64,000 bases of DNA, taken from assembly GCF_037975245.1 (NCBI RefSeq), contig NC_092568.1, positions 39,450,631-39,514,630 on the forward strand, in the 5' to 3' direction. Below, one piece after another: positions 56,101 through 64,000 of the stretch; within the stretch, counting starts at the first letter, position 1; every line of letters begins with the position of its first letter. Below the pieces are notes generated by a model that worked only from the letters and a program-made list of their open reading frames with translations, did no database searches and was not told where the DNA came from. The DNA is from Apostichopus japonicus (Eukaryota > Echinodermata > Holothuroidea > Aspidochirotida > Stichopodidae). Both the position numbers and the translations under genes were made by a program.

Positions 56101-58076
56101 AGTTGTTCGGTTGTTTTTTTATTTTTTTTATTTCTGCCATTAAAACACAATGAAGTACATGTCTTAATACATAGTTATAGCAATGAGGCAGTGGGCAGTA
56201 AATACAACCTTGCATTTGACCCAATTATAGCCCTTACTTATAGTCTCCAATATGCCTTAAGAAACACCATTTGATGTCTAAAAATAATATTTCATGGGGA
56301 GATTGCATATATTAAAATTAAATTTAGAAAAACTAAATTTTTTTGATGAAGAGAAGAGAGTGTTAAACACCCACAACTTTTATCTCTGACTTTCATTCAA
56401 ATTTAATTTGTTATCTGTTTAAACAAGTGCTTCTCAACCAGGGTCCATGTAAGACCTCAGGGGGGGGGGGAATTGACAAGTCTGGGGGGTGGAAGAATTG
56501 AGAAAGGGGGAATTGGGAGGAATGGCCTACTTCCTATCTAGTTTCAGCATTCTAACCAGATATTCTAACCAAGAAATGTGGTAGTCCGATCATACTACAT
56601 CGCAGAAATTTACGTCTTACTGTAAATTGACCAAAGCTAAATCTTAACAGTAAGGCCCTTGTTCAAGAGCTTCATGCTCAAGAGTCCCTTAAATTTCATT
56701 TTGTACTTTGTAGAGTGAATTGTAGCAGCTAACATGATCGCCGTCATGGCATGTGAAAGAAAGTGACTGCAAAGATATATGGGCTTGTAGAAATATTATG
56801 GGGAGGGGGATGAGGAAATACTTTTTTATCCAGTTGGGAATTGGAGAGAAAAGGTTGAGAAGCACAGGCTTGAACAGTACATTAAATATGAGACCAATCT
56901 GTAATATTTACACACATAGCTTTCAACTGCTGACTTCCAAATTGTGAGGGCCAATCTGTAATATTTACACACATAGCTTTCAACTGCTGACTTCCAAATT
57001 GTGAGGGCCAATGTGTTATGCATACACACATGTACAGACATTCTCAAAGCTGTCATTCTTCAGGTACAGAGCTTTCAAAAGTTTGACCCCACAAACACAA
57101 TATTAGGGACCCTGTACTCATTATGGGCAAGCCAGACGCCCAAGTAAGACGTTCGTCAACTTTCCCTGGGCCCTTCTTGACAAACCATCCTTTATAGGGT
57201 GTAGCTAGGGTATCTCTCTCTGTCACACACACACATTCAAACAATATAATGATAGTTATGATACACATGAACATTTGCACACTGACTTGACTGTATAGTT
57301 TACTTACCTGTCTACAGCAAGTAGGAAAATAAGAATAAAAAATTGCTTCAAACAGACAATATGCTCACCCATTTCTGTCATATTTCTTGAATGGTACAAC
57401 CAGTGACATGGGATCTTCCAGTGCATTGGCTGCATCCACAAGTACCTGTGATGCAGCTAACTTAACTTGTTCCTGAAGGAGTTTAAAATGGAAATACAAC
57501 AAAACTAGAAATTAATTTGTGCAGACTTTGTTTCTTTGTTCAAAGTTCGTAACAAATATTTACAATGGAGCATCAAGACATTGGCTTCCTGATTGGTGTT
57601 AACTGCTGCATAGGTTGTCAATACTATAATTTGTACTTAAACAGTTACTGAATATGGAAAGAGGCCACCCTTGCCTTAAAGTGTAGTACTTACAGTTACA
57701 ATCCTTGAGGCATGATACTATCATTTGACAGCAATGTGATGTGGGTTTGTGTTAATTGTAGGGAATGTGAAAGAGATAAAACACATCAACCAGGAAAGTC
57801 TAGCAAACAAATTTTTGTGTACTTCATGATCCATTTGAAGTATGTCTATGAGATACAATGTGGCAATAGCAATGTGGTGTTAATAAGAGTAAGTTTTCAC
57901 AGACACCCATGCATTTCCGGGACATCCCCCTCCCCCTACAGCATTATTATGAATATTCGTTATTCAAAACAATCAAACAGTAATGAATATTAAGCTGAAT
58001 ATTAGTCTACAAGCTGTAACTCTTTACTTACTTCCTTTCTCTTCTGTTTCTTCTCTTTTCCCTTCAAAGATCTTTT
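50030..58076 (-). CDS. NAA40: NAA40 (N-alpha-acetyltransferase 40), seven exons, first exon not located
   Basis: Seven exons joined in consistent phase give 228 residues; human NAA40 has about 237. The enzyme (NatD) acetylates the N-terminal Ser of histones H4 and H2A. Recognisable parts in order: basic [12 protein letters not shown]-terminus; [83 protein letters not shown] with the R/Q-x2-G-x-G acetyl-CoA loop; [23 protein letters not shown] and YDYEILSKP. No stop or frameshift. The Cys/His-rich tail of vertebrates is replaced by a Lys-rich end ([11 protein letters not shown]). Only a start codon plus one or two residues are missing, expected in a small exon upstream. Confidence 0.95.
50744..50821 (-). 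CDS. NAA40: NAA40 exon: [14 protein letters not shown]
   Basis: Acceptor CCTTTCAG, donor AA/GTAAGT. Continues [11 protein letters not shown]. Confidence 0.94.
51560..52380. repeat. Degenerate repeat, ~120-200-bp units (TGACCTTTGACC ... GATATCGTGTTTACAAGG)
   Basis: Words TGACCTT(A/T), CACATGCCAAATATGAGA, ACCTATCT-GAGATATCGTGT and ACAAGG recur at about 51580, 51790, 51960, 52080 and 52200 within the NAA40 intron. The block ends in a CACACA tract. A further diverged copy lies at 57055-57240. Confidence 0.65.
52518..52601 (-). CDS. NAA40: NAA40 exon: acetyl-CoA loop [10 protein letters not shown]
   Basis: Acceptor TTCTTAACAG, donor CCA/GTAAGA. Reads [27 protein letters not shown]; the GNAT motif A that holds the acetyl-CoA pyrophosphate. 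Confidence 0.95.
53000..53165. repeat. ~25-bp minisatellite (about 6 copies)
   Basis: Unit CACCTGTAGTGTATTGTGTG, GATTG, in a NAA40 intron. Confidence 0.9.
53370..53610. repeat. ~36-bp minisatellite (about 6 diverged copies)
   Basis: Units around GAAGTCCTCTTGGTATGAG, TATGAGTACAAGCA, in the same NAA40 intron. Confidence 0.85.
54139..54297 (-). CDS. NAA40: NAA40 exon: [20 protein letters not shown]
   Basis: Acceptor TTTACAACAG, donor CTG/GTGAGT. The most conserved exon of the family; continues [32 protein letters not shown]. Confidence 0.95.
54340..55115. repeat. ~78-bp minisatellite, about 9-10 copies
   Basis: Unit: ACACTCCTTTACTTTAGGAA, GTATCTAGTCCCTAGCTTGA, GATGTGGTTGACTGAATG, TGGCCTGTATGTTGATTAGC. 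Lies in the NAA40 intron 40 bases upstream of the acceptor of exon 54139-54297. It contains no exon sequence. Confidence 0.95.
55809..55904 (-). CDS. NAA40: NAA40 exon: [25 protein letters not shown]
   Basis: Acceptor TTCTTGTCAG, donor TTT/GTGAGT. 96 bases, phase 2 in and out. Confidence 0.92.
56895..57014. repeat. 57-bp tandem duplication (2 copies)
   Basis: CCAATCTGTAATATTTACAC, ACATAGCTTTCAACTGCTGA, CTTCCAAATTGTGAGGG occurs twice in a row, near identical. G-rich patches lie upstream at 56460-56520. Confidence 0.9.
57369..57472 (-). CDS. NAA40: NAA40 exon: [10 protein letters not shown]
   Basis: Acceptor TCCTTCAG, donor TGG/GTGAGC. Reads [34 protein letters not shown]. Confidence 0.93.
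58032..58076 (-). CDS. NAA40: NAA40 second exon: [11 protein letters not shown]
   Basis: 45 bases, acceptor TTTTTTTTCAG, donor GAA/GTAAGT. The basic stretch matches the family N-terminus (KAKEKKQKRLE-like). A short first exon encoding Met-Gly or similar must lie upstream; I could not place it in 58.1-59.2 kb. Confidence 0.88.
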
Positions 58077-58779
58077 CTGAAAAAAAAAAACAAAGCATAA
58101 AAAATTCAATGGTTATCATTCCTTAGTTCTAATCATATTCTTTTTAAGATTTTAATATAGTGATATGCAAATCAGTGTATGTAGCCAAAAATTAAGGGTT
58201 GATTCTTTGTTTTGGTGGGGTGGGGAGGGGGGCTATATTGATGAACTACAGCAAGTATCGATCGGCTGCAAAGCAAGACTACACATCACTTTCAAGTTAT
58301 TTATTCCTTGAAAAGATCAAAGAGATCGGTACAATAATGATCATCAAAAGCAAAATTCATCTGTGCACTGTACACAAGCAATACTAAGTTTATACAACTA
58401 TATTGATGTTATCATGTTATATTTTAATACTTTTTTTAATGACAGATGTGTACCTGTTATGCAGACTACACATTACACACATGCAGTAATAATGAGTAAC
58501 AATACAAATATATATATCAGTAAGCTATGTTTGCCGAGTAAGGCATTGAACAGATATACAGGTAGGTAGAGATGTTTTCCAGTGCTGACTCCCTACAACA
58601 AGCCCAGGGGTAACTTAACTCAATCTATATTCACAATTACAAAGCCTAGAATGACGTTCAGAATGTGTACGTGTTTAGACCTAGGAAAGGCAGGCTGCTG
58701 TAACAGACCAATTGGCCATGGTATGGTACTGTAAGTATAACTCGGAGAAAGACCCAGACAGTGGCGTAACTAGACCAAT

Positions 58780-59215
58780 GCAGCAGGTTTTTTGATACTT
58801 GACGGGCTCCAAGAAAGGAAAGTCATTTTAAACCCTCCCAACTTCAGCACAAAACAGATACAAAAGTTCACAAACAACAGAAATAAACTAACAGCACTGC
58901 ACATTAAGATACACTGTACAACTACAATTGCCTCATCATTTAGATTCCAGTGGTTGTCCAATTTTGCCTAGAAGTCATTGAATGAAGTTGCAGAGACCAC
59001 AACCTCAGAAAGCGAGTTCCATGTATTAACAACTTGATAAGAAAAATAGTTGAGACATATAATTGATTTGCAATGCTTTTTGGCATTCTTGTAGAGCATG
59101 CCCTCTGGTTTTGGCAGACTGATCCAAGGTAAACAATTTGCTACACTCAATATCCTCCAAACCATGAACAATCTTATTTAAATTAGATCACCTCTCTTTC
59201 TGCGGCATGCTAATG
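58780..59215 (-). pseudogene. CR1-type LINE 3' end remnant
   Basis: The minus strand keeps the C-terminal end of ORF2: SLPKPEGMLYKNAKKHCKS, FSYQVVNTWNSLSEVVVSAT, SFNDF, a stop, then AKLDNHW. This mirrors RVVNEWNSLPEKVVLASS in the intact element next door. It is broken by frameshifts and stops and lies head to head with the intact LINE. The start CAGTGGCGTAACTAG at 58759 may be a hAT terminus at its edge. Confidence 0.7.
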
Positions 59216-59408
59216 TAGGTAATTGAGTGCACGTAATCTGTATCAATAATCCTAGTGAACCTATAAGCTTTGGTCGTTGAAGCGTATACACGTACTTTTT
59301 CGGTGCTCTTGCATTTCGTTCATTTTTGGGATTTTTGGGATCGTTTTTTTTTTATCAAACACCTTGTGATTCGTTTTGTTGTTTATTTGGAGTTATTTTT
59401 GTCTGTTC

Positions 59409-59965
59409 CTGTCATTCTGCATATTTTTTGTTCAATCTGTGCTGTTTTTTGTCTTGTGTCGGTGCTGTCCGTGGTTTAAGGTCTGTAGCGTCAGTGTACC
59501 CTATCGTACAGTGTATAGTCTATGTTGAGCCTAAGCTGCTAATCGTGAGTATCGTTTTTCCGCGTTCGCGGGTTTTTCTGTGCCTTAGTGTATTCGTTAT
59601 TTATTGTCTGTAACTTTCATTCTGCATGTTTTTGTGTTCAATGTGAGCTGTTTTTGTCTTGTTTCAGTGCTGTCCGTTGTTTTAGGTCTGTAACGTCATT
59701 GTATCCTATCGTTCAGTATATTGTCTCTGTTAAGCCTAAGCTGCTAATCGTGAGTATCGATTTTCTGTGTTCGTGGGTTTTCTGTGCCTTAGTGTATTCG
59801 TTATTTATTGTCTGTATCTTTCATTCTGCATGTTATTGTGTTCAATGTGAGCTGTTTTTGTCTTGTTTCAGTTCTGTCCGTGGTTTTAGGTCTGTAGCGT
59901 CATTGTATCCTATCGTTCAGTGTACAGTCTCTGTTAGCCTAAGCTGCCCGTCGTGTGTTCGATTT
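59409..59965 (+). promoter_or_regulatory. Tandem 5' monomers of the CR1-type LINE (~205 bp, 2.7 copies)
   Basis: CATTCTGCAT begins units at 59413, 59618 and 59822 (period 205 and 204). Each includes TTCAATGTGAGCTGTTTTTG, TCTTGTTTCAGTGCTGTCCG, GGTCTGTAGCGTCA and CCTAAGCTGCTAATCGTGAG. Tandem promoter monomers upstream of ORF1 are known for mouse L1; a promoter role here is inferred from position. Frames through the repeats are not genes. Confidence 0.75.
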
Positions 59966-60013
59966 TCTGTTTACGCTGTTTTTTTTTTTTCTCTTTGACT
60001 TAGTATTTTCGTT

Positions 60014-60949
60014 ATGGCTGTGCCTGATCGTTTAGTCTGCTGTGATGCGTGTAATATGTGGATTGAGTTTGAGATTTCTGGCTTGGAATGTGATTTTAAA
60101 TCAGCATCTAGTGAAGCTATTGTGTTTGTTTGCGATAAGTGTGTGAAACTTAAGGAATTAGAGGAGCTATTGAAAAGCTGTAGTTGTGTCTGGACGGAAG
60201 TCGGGAATAGTAGGGCTGTGAGTAGTGCAGTTGCTGAAAGGGATTGTTGCGAGGTTGTTCCAACTTGTAATGGTTTTGACGTGTTACCTGTGGAGGAGTT
60301 GCGTGATGTTGATGATGGGAATGAAGTATCCCAGGAGGGAAATAGTGAGTGGCTAGTAGTGGACGAAGTGCGTGGTGATTGTGATGTGATAGGAGATGGT
60401 AGTGTGGTTGTAAACAGCGGTAAGTGGGGACAGGAGAAGTCGAAAGGAAGAATGGTATTGTGTGGGGATTCATTAGTACGGTATGTAGACCGAGAGTTCT
60501 GCAGGGCGGATAAAGCAAAAAGGGTCAGGGTATGTTTGCCAGGTGCTAAAATCCAGGATGTCAGTAACAGGGTAAACAAAATCGTGTCAGATGAGGAGGT
60601 GGTTGTAGTCCAGGTAGGCACTAACAATGTGCAGAAGGAGTCGCAAAACATTATTCAGTCTAGGTACCACGAATTGATGTGTCGACTAGCATCAACTCGG
60701 GCTAAAGTTGTCATATGCAGTTTGTTGCCAAGATTTGACAGCAAGGTTCTGTCAGAAAAGATTGTAACTTTGAATGGTTTATTGTATAGTTTGTGTGCCG
60801 ACTTCGGCTTCACATTTGTTGACATGTGGTCATCTTTCCAGGGTAGAAGGGATCTGTTCGCCAGGGATGGTTTGCACTTAGCTAATACTGGGGCCTCGTT
60901 GTTTGGTAGGATGGTGAATTACTCTGTTGAACAGCTATGTTTAAACTAA
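60014..60949 (+). CDS. CR1-type LINE ORF1: zinc finger plus SGNH esterase (311 aa)
   Basis: The start is ATG in GTTATGGC. Residues 9-43 hold CC-DAC ... C26 ... CDKC, a PHD-like zinc knuckle (C-x2-C...C-x2-C). An acidic, low-complexity linker follows. Residues about 147-305 are an SGNH/GDSL hydrolase: VLCGDSLVRY (catalytic Ser), VQVGTNNVQ (block III Asn) and DGLHLANTG (catalytic Asp and His). CR1 ORF1 proteins of this design bind element RNA, and the esterase may act on lipid or protein esters. The stop TAA lies 13 bases inside ORF2, so ORF2 is probably made by termination-reinitiation. Confidence 0.9.
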   Translation: MAVPDRLVCCDACNMWIEFEISGLECDFKSASSEAIVFVCDKCVKLKELEELLKSCSCVWTEVGNSRAVSSAVAERDCCEVVPTCNGFDVLPVEELRDVDDGNEVSQEGNSEWLVVDEVRGDCDVIGDGSVVVNSGKWGQEKSKGRMVLCGDSLVRYVDREFCRADKAKRVRVCLPGAKIQDVSNRVNKIVSDEEVVVVQVGTNNVQKESQNIIQSRYHELMCRLASTRAKVVICSLLPRFDSKVLSEKIVTLNGLLYSLCADFGFTFVDMWSSFQGRRDLFARDGLHLANTGASLFGRMVNYSVEQLCLN

Positions 60950-63885
60950 ATTGGGGGGCGATGAAGTCAGGAATTAGTTTGGATAAGGATTATGTTCCTA
61001 GTGGAGGCGATTATAGGCGTTTTGAGAGCAAAATAAGTGATAGTCATAGTTCTAACTTTAGGAGGCATGCTAATGTACGTAGTTTCAGGGATAGGCTGAA
61101 GATTGTCTTTACCAATGCTAGAAGTATTCGTAAAAATTTTGCTGAATTTACTGTGCTTCTCGAGGATCTGAAACCGGATGTGTTTGGTATCACCGAGTCT
61201 TGGTTAAGGGAGGACATTGATAGTGCTGAGGTTTCTCACCCGGGGTATGTTGTGTATCGTCAGGACAGAAGGGATACTCATAATGGGGTTGGTGGGGGAG
61301 TGTTACTGTATGTTAGGGATGACATTGTAAGTGTTGAGAAATCTCAGTTGCAAGGGTCTTTTGTTAATTCTGTCTGGTGCGAGTTGTCCACAAACAACTC
61401 CAAAAGGTCCAGGGACGTTATCACTGTAGGTGTTGTTTACCGCTCTCCTAACAGCAGCGATGATAATGATGTCGTGCTGTTTGATTCAATTAGAAAGGCT
61501 GCTAAAGGTGATGTTGTTATAATGGGCGACTTTAATTTTCCTGACATTAATTGGATAGATGGTTCTAGTAGTAGGAAAGGTAGTAATTTTCTAGATGTTG
61601 TGCAAGATTGCTTTTTACATCAACATGTTACTTTCCCTACTAGGGGGGATAACATCCTGGATCTTGTTTTGAGTTCTAATCCAAGCAATGTTGTTGATTT
61701 GACCGGTCTAGGAAAACTAGGAACTAGTGATCATGATATACTAGCTTTTGATGTTGTTTGTAAGGTCGTAAGTTCTATTAGCAAGGAAAAAGTCCCTGAT
61801 TTTTCGAGATCAGATACAGAGGCAATTGAAACTTTACTAAAGGGTACAGATTGGATTAATTTGTTTAGTGATATGAGTGCTTCTCAGTCTTGGATTTGTT
61901 TTGCTGATAAATTAAAGGTCATTATGGAAAATCATGTTCCGTGGAAGAATCGTCGTCGTAAAAGCAGTATGCCTCACTGGATGAATAAGAAAGTTAGATG
62001 TGCAATTAGGCAAAAACGTAGAATGTGGAAGTTGTTTAGGAGGACTAAATCTGAATCTCTTTTGGCCAAGTTTAAAATTCATCAGCTGAAAGTAGAATGC
62101 TTAGTCTCTGATGCAAAATTGAATTTCGAAAAAAGCATCGCCCTAAAAATTAAGGATAACCCAAAGGCCTTCTTTTCTTATGTCAGGTCTAAGCAGAAAG
62201 TTAAAGATGTAATTGTTTCCCTTAGGGCACCACAGGCTGATAAGATAGTTACTGATAGTCAGGATCTTGCAGATCTTTTGAACGACTATTTTGTGTCGGT
62301 TTTCACAAGGGAAGATACGAGTAGTATTCCAGATTTTCAGGGGGGCAGTGATAGGCCTAAACTGGATACGGTCTTATTTTCGGATGACGTTGTCTTAAAG
62401 GAGCTGCTTCGTCTAAATGTTTCTAAAGCTTCTGGACCGGATGCAATCCATCCGTATTTGTTGAAGACTTTTGCACACTATTTCTGCGTTCCACTCTCGT
62501 TGATTTTTAGTAAATTTATGGATGAAGGTTATGTTCCTAGGGACTGGAGATGTGCTAATATTACCCCAATTTTCAAGAAGGGTGATAAGACTAAGCCCTG
62601 TAATTATAGGCCCGTTAGTCTCACTAGTGTAGTTTGTAAGGTCATGGAGTCTATTGTTAAAAAGTCTTTGGTCTGTCACTTCAGCAGTCAGTCTTTGATC
62701 AGAGAGTCTCAGCATGGCTTTTGTCAAAAAAGGTCTTGTCTCACTAATATCCTTGAGTTTATGGAAGATGTAACAAGCTCACTAAATAGGCAGATGTCTG
62801 TAGATGTTGTGTTCCTGGATTTCCAGAAGGCCTTTGATAAAGTTCCCCACCAGCGTCTTTTACTTAGGCTGAAGAGCATGGGTGTCATAGGGAATTTACT
62901 GTCTTGGATAGGGAATTGGCTTGGTAATAGGGAACAGAGGGTGGTAATTAATGGCTGTGCTTCTTCTTGGCAGAACGTTACTAGTGGGGTTCCACAAGGG
63001 TCTGTATTAGGTCCCCTGTTGTTTGTTGCCTATATAAATGACATCGACGGAGATATTTTGTGTACAGCTAAGAAGTTTGCTGATGACACCAAATTGTATT
63101 CTGAGGTCTCTTCCAAAAGCGATTCTGAGAAATTTCAAGCGGATTTAGATAAGATTTTTTCCTGGTCTCAGGGGTGGCAAATGCTTTTTAATATTGATAA
63201 ATGTAAGGTAATGCACATTGGTAGCAGTAACCAAAAGTTTACATACAATCTAAATGGTGTGGAGTTACAGGAGGTCTCTGTTGAAAGAGACCTAGGTATC
63301 TACATTGACTCGTCTCTGCAACCTTCCAAACATTGTCTTGAAGCTGCTAAAAGAGGTAATAGGGTTTTAGGTATGATCAAGAGGAACTTCAGTTTTCTGA
63401 AAGAGGACATCGTAGTTAGGCTTTATAAGCAGTTGGTTAGGCCTCATCTGGAGTATGCTGTGCAGGCTTGGAACCCTTATTTTGCTAAGGATAAGGAAGT
63501 ACTTGAAAAGGTCCAGAGGAGGGCTACTAGGATGATTAGTTCCTTAAAGAGGGTTCCTTATTATAGGCGGTTACAACTGTTGAATCTCACCACACTGGAG
63601 CTTAGGAGGTTACGTGGGGACTTGATCCAGGTTTTCAAGATTGTGTATGGTTTCGACAATTTATCCTTTACCGACTTTTTCATGTTTGCAAACAGTAGTT
63701 GTACTAGAGGTCATTGTCTTAAACTTCAAAAGTCGCATAGTAGGATTAATATTCGGCATAACTTTTTTTCTAATAGGGTTGTGAATGAGTGGAATAGTTT
63801 GCCTGAGAAAGTTGTACTTGCAAGTAGTGTCAATGGGTTTAAGAATGCTTTGGACAAGCACTTTAAGCATTGTAATCGGGTCTGA
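60937..63885 (+). CDS. CR1-type LINE ORF2: APE endonuclease plus reverse transcriptase (982 aa)
   Basis: The endonuclease spans about residues 53-270: FTNARSIRKN, ITESWL, GGGVLLYVRDD, VVYRSPNSSD, IMGDFNFPDINW (about 195) and GTSDHDIL (about 262). The RT spans about 490-780: SGPDAIHPYLLK, ITPIFKKGDKTKPCNYRPVS, FLDFQKAFDKVPH (catalytic Asp about 627), SGVPQGSVLGPLLFV, KFADDTKLY (catalytic pair about 713) and KCKVMHIG. The C-terminal region ends with VVNEWNSLPEKVVLASSVNG. The frame is uninterrupted. The ATG at 60937 overlaps the end of ORF1 by 13 bases. All catalytic residues I can check are present. Confidence 0.95.
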   Translation: MFKLNWGAMKSGISLDKDYVPSGGDYRRFESKISDSHSSNFRRHANVRSFRDRLKIVFTNARSIRKNFAEFTVLLEDLKPDVFGITESWLREDIDSAEVSHPGYVVYRQDRRDTHNGVGGGVLLYVRDDIVSVEKSQLQGSFVNSVWCELSTNNSKRSRDVITVGVVYRSPNSSDDNDVVLFDSIRKAAKGDVVIMGDFNFPDINWIDGSSSRKGSNFLDVVQDCFLHQHVTFPTRGDNILDLVLSSNPSNVVDLTGLGKLGTSDHDILAFDVVCKVVSSISKEKVPDFSRSDTEAIETLLKGTDWINLFSDMSASQSWICFADKLKVIMENHVPWKNRRRKSSMPHWMNKKVRCAIRQKRRMWKLFRRTKSESLLAKFKIHQLKVECLVSDAKLNFEKSIALKIKDNPKAFFSYVRSKQKVKDVIVSLRAPQADKIVTDSQDLADLLNDYFVSVFTREDTSSIPDFQGGSDRPKLDTVLFSDDVVLKELLRLNVSKASGPDAIHPYLLKTFAHYFCVPLSLIFSKFMDEGYVPRDWRCANITPIFKKGDKTKPCNYRPVSLTSVVCKVMESIVKKSLVCHFSSQSLIRESQHGFCQKRSCLTNILEFMEDVTSSLNRQMSVDVVFLDFQKAFDKVPHQRLLLRLKSMGVIGNLLSWIGNWLGNREQRVVINGCASSWQNVTSGVPQGSVLGPLLFVAYINDIDGDILCTAKKFADDTKLYSEVSSKSDSEKFQADLDKIFSWSQGWQMLFNIDKCKVMHIGSSNQKFTYNLNGVELQEVSVERDLGIYIDSSLQPSKHCLEAAKRGNRVLGMIKRNFSFLKEDIVVRLYKQLVRPHLEYAVQAWNPYFAKDKEVLEKVQRRATRMISSLKRVPYYRRLQLLNLTTLELRRLRGDLIQVFKIVYGFDNLSFTDFFMFANSSCTRGHCLKLQKSHSRINIRHNFFSNRVVNEWNSLPEKVVLASSVNGFKNALDKHFKHCNRV

Positions 63886-63990
63886 GTGTTTGTGTCTTCA
63901 GTTTTTTTTCCCTCTCTTTATAGGGTCCTTGATGGGGACTTAAGTGTCCCTCCTGATCCTTTTTTCTACTAAACTAAACTAAACTAGTTC
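63886..63990 (+). terminator. CR1-type LINE 3' UTR and CTAAA tail
   Basis: GATGGGGACTTAAGTGTCCC (63931-63950) contains a hairpin: GGGGACTTAAGTGTCCC pairs GGGGAC/GACACTT-like arms around it. The element ends in CTAAACTAAACTAAACTA, a short tandem tail of the kind used by CR1-group LINEs for template-primed priming. Confidence 0.65.
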
Positions 63991-64000
63991 TCCAGACCAG

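Larger units (their letters stand above)
59260..63990 (+). mobile_element. CR1-type LINE, apparently full length
   Basis: The element consists of a 5' region with tandem monomers, ORF1 (60014-60949), ORF2 (60937-63885), a short 3' UTR and a tail of CTAAA repeats at about 63967-63985. ORF1 with zinc finger plus SGNH esterase and ORF2 with APE endonuclease plus RT are the CR1-group layout. No stop or frameshift breaks either frame, so it is a candidate source copy. The 5' border is placed where the remnant on the other strand ends, and is approximate. Confidence 0.85.

Noticed and set aside
59588-59998. 136-codon Cys/Phe-rich frame with membrane-like look
   Set aside because: Lies in the LINE 5' monomers and repeats with their period.
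59971-60651. 226-codon minus-strand Ser/Thr-rich frame
   Set aside because: Antisense to the well-supported LINE ORF1; no domain.

Overview
The window reads as nuclear DNA of an animal, most likely a marine invertebrate deuterostome. Genes are split by long AT-rich introns with GT-AG borders. Microsatellites, minisatellites and several classes of animal transposons are abundant, and an orphan death-domain exon of a type that is expanded in echinoderms and amphioxus is present. TAGGCCTA-like words, which I associate with echinoderm DNA, recur near 14.8 and 35.8 kb. An echinoderm is my best guess; I cannot prove it from the sequence.

Layout. 1-1367 (-) is an open LINE endonuclease frame running off the left edge. 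2-12.6 kb is a graveyard of tRNA-derived SINE heads, LINE remnants, a Penelope remnant and simple repeats, with one clean host-type exon at 8378-8608 (+) encoding a death domain. 12.6-16 kb is nearly empty. 15999-16787 is a non-autonomous hAT element with a perfect 8-bp target duplication. 17.3-21.9 kb holds a 5'-truncated Penelope-like element (RT plus GIY-YIG) abutting a tandem array of ~740-bp units.

24984-45096 (-) is the 3' two-thirds of a mitochondrial-type acetyl-CoA synthetase (ACSS1-like) gene. Eleven exons give about 475 codons. The N-terminal ~200 codons are not found, and the most 5' exon carries an in-frame TGA where the family has Arg. A truncated Copia remnant (45.6-46.9 kb), hAT-like ends and a 2-kb minisatellite separate it from a second host gene. 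That gene, 50030-58076 (-), is NAA40, the histone H4/H2A N-terminal acetyltransferase: seven exons, 228 codons, lacking only a tiny first exon. 59.3-64 kb (+) is an apparently full-length CR1-type LINE with tandem 5' monomers, an ORF1 (zinc finger plus SGNH esterase) and a 982-codon ORF2 (endonuclease plus RT) whose start overlaps the ORF1 stop.

The most unusual signal is in the ACSS1-like gene. At several exons the tandem arrays in the flanking intron are built from copies of the exon-intron boundary itself. The 3' end of exon 25830-25951 with its donor is repeated about 7 times and its 5' end with its acceptor about 6 times. The donor end of exon 31794-31921 is repeated 7 times. The donor end of exon 42981-43132 appears to be the ancestor of a ~900-bp array. 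The gene therefore carries rows of decoy splice sites.
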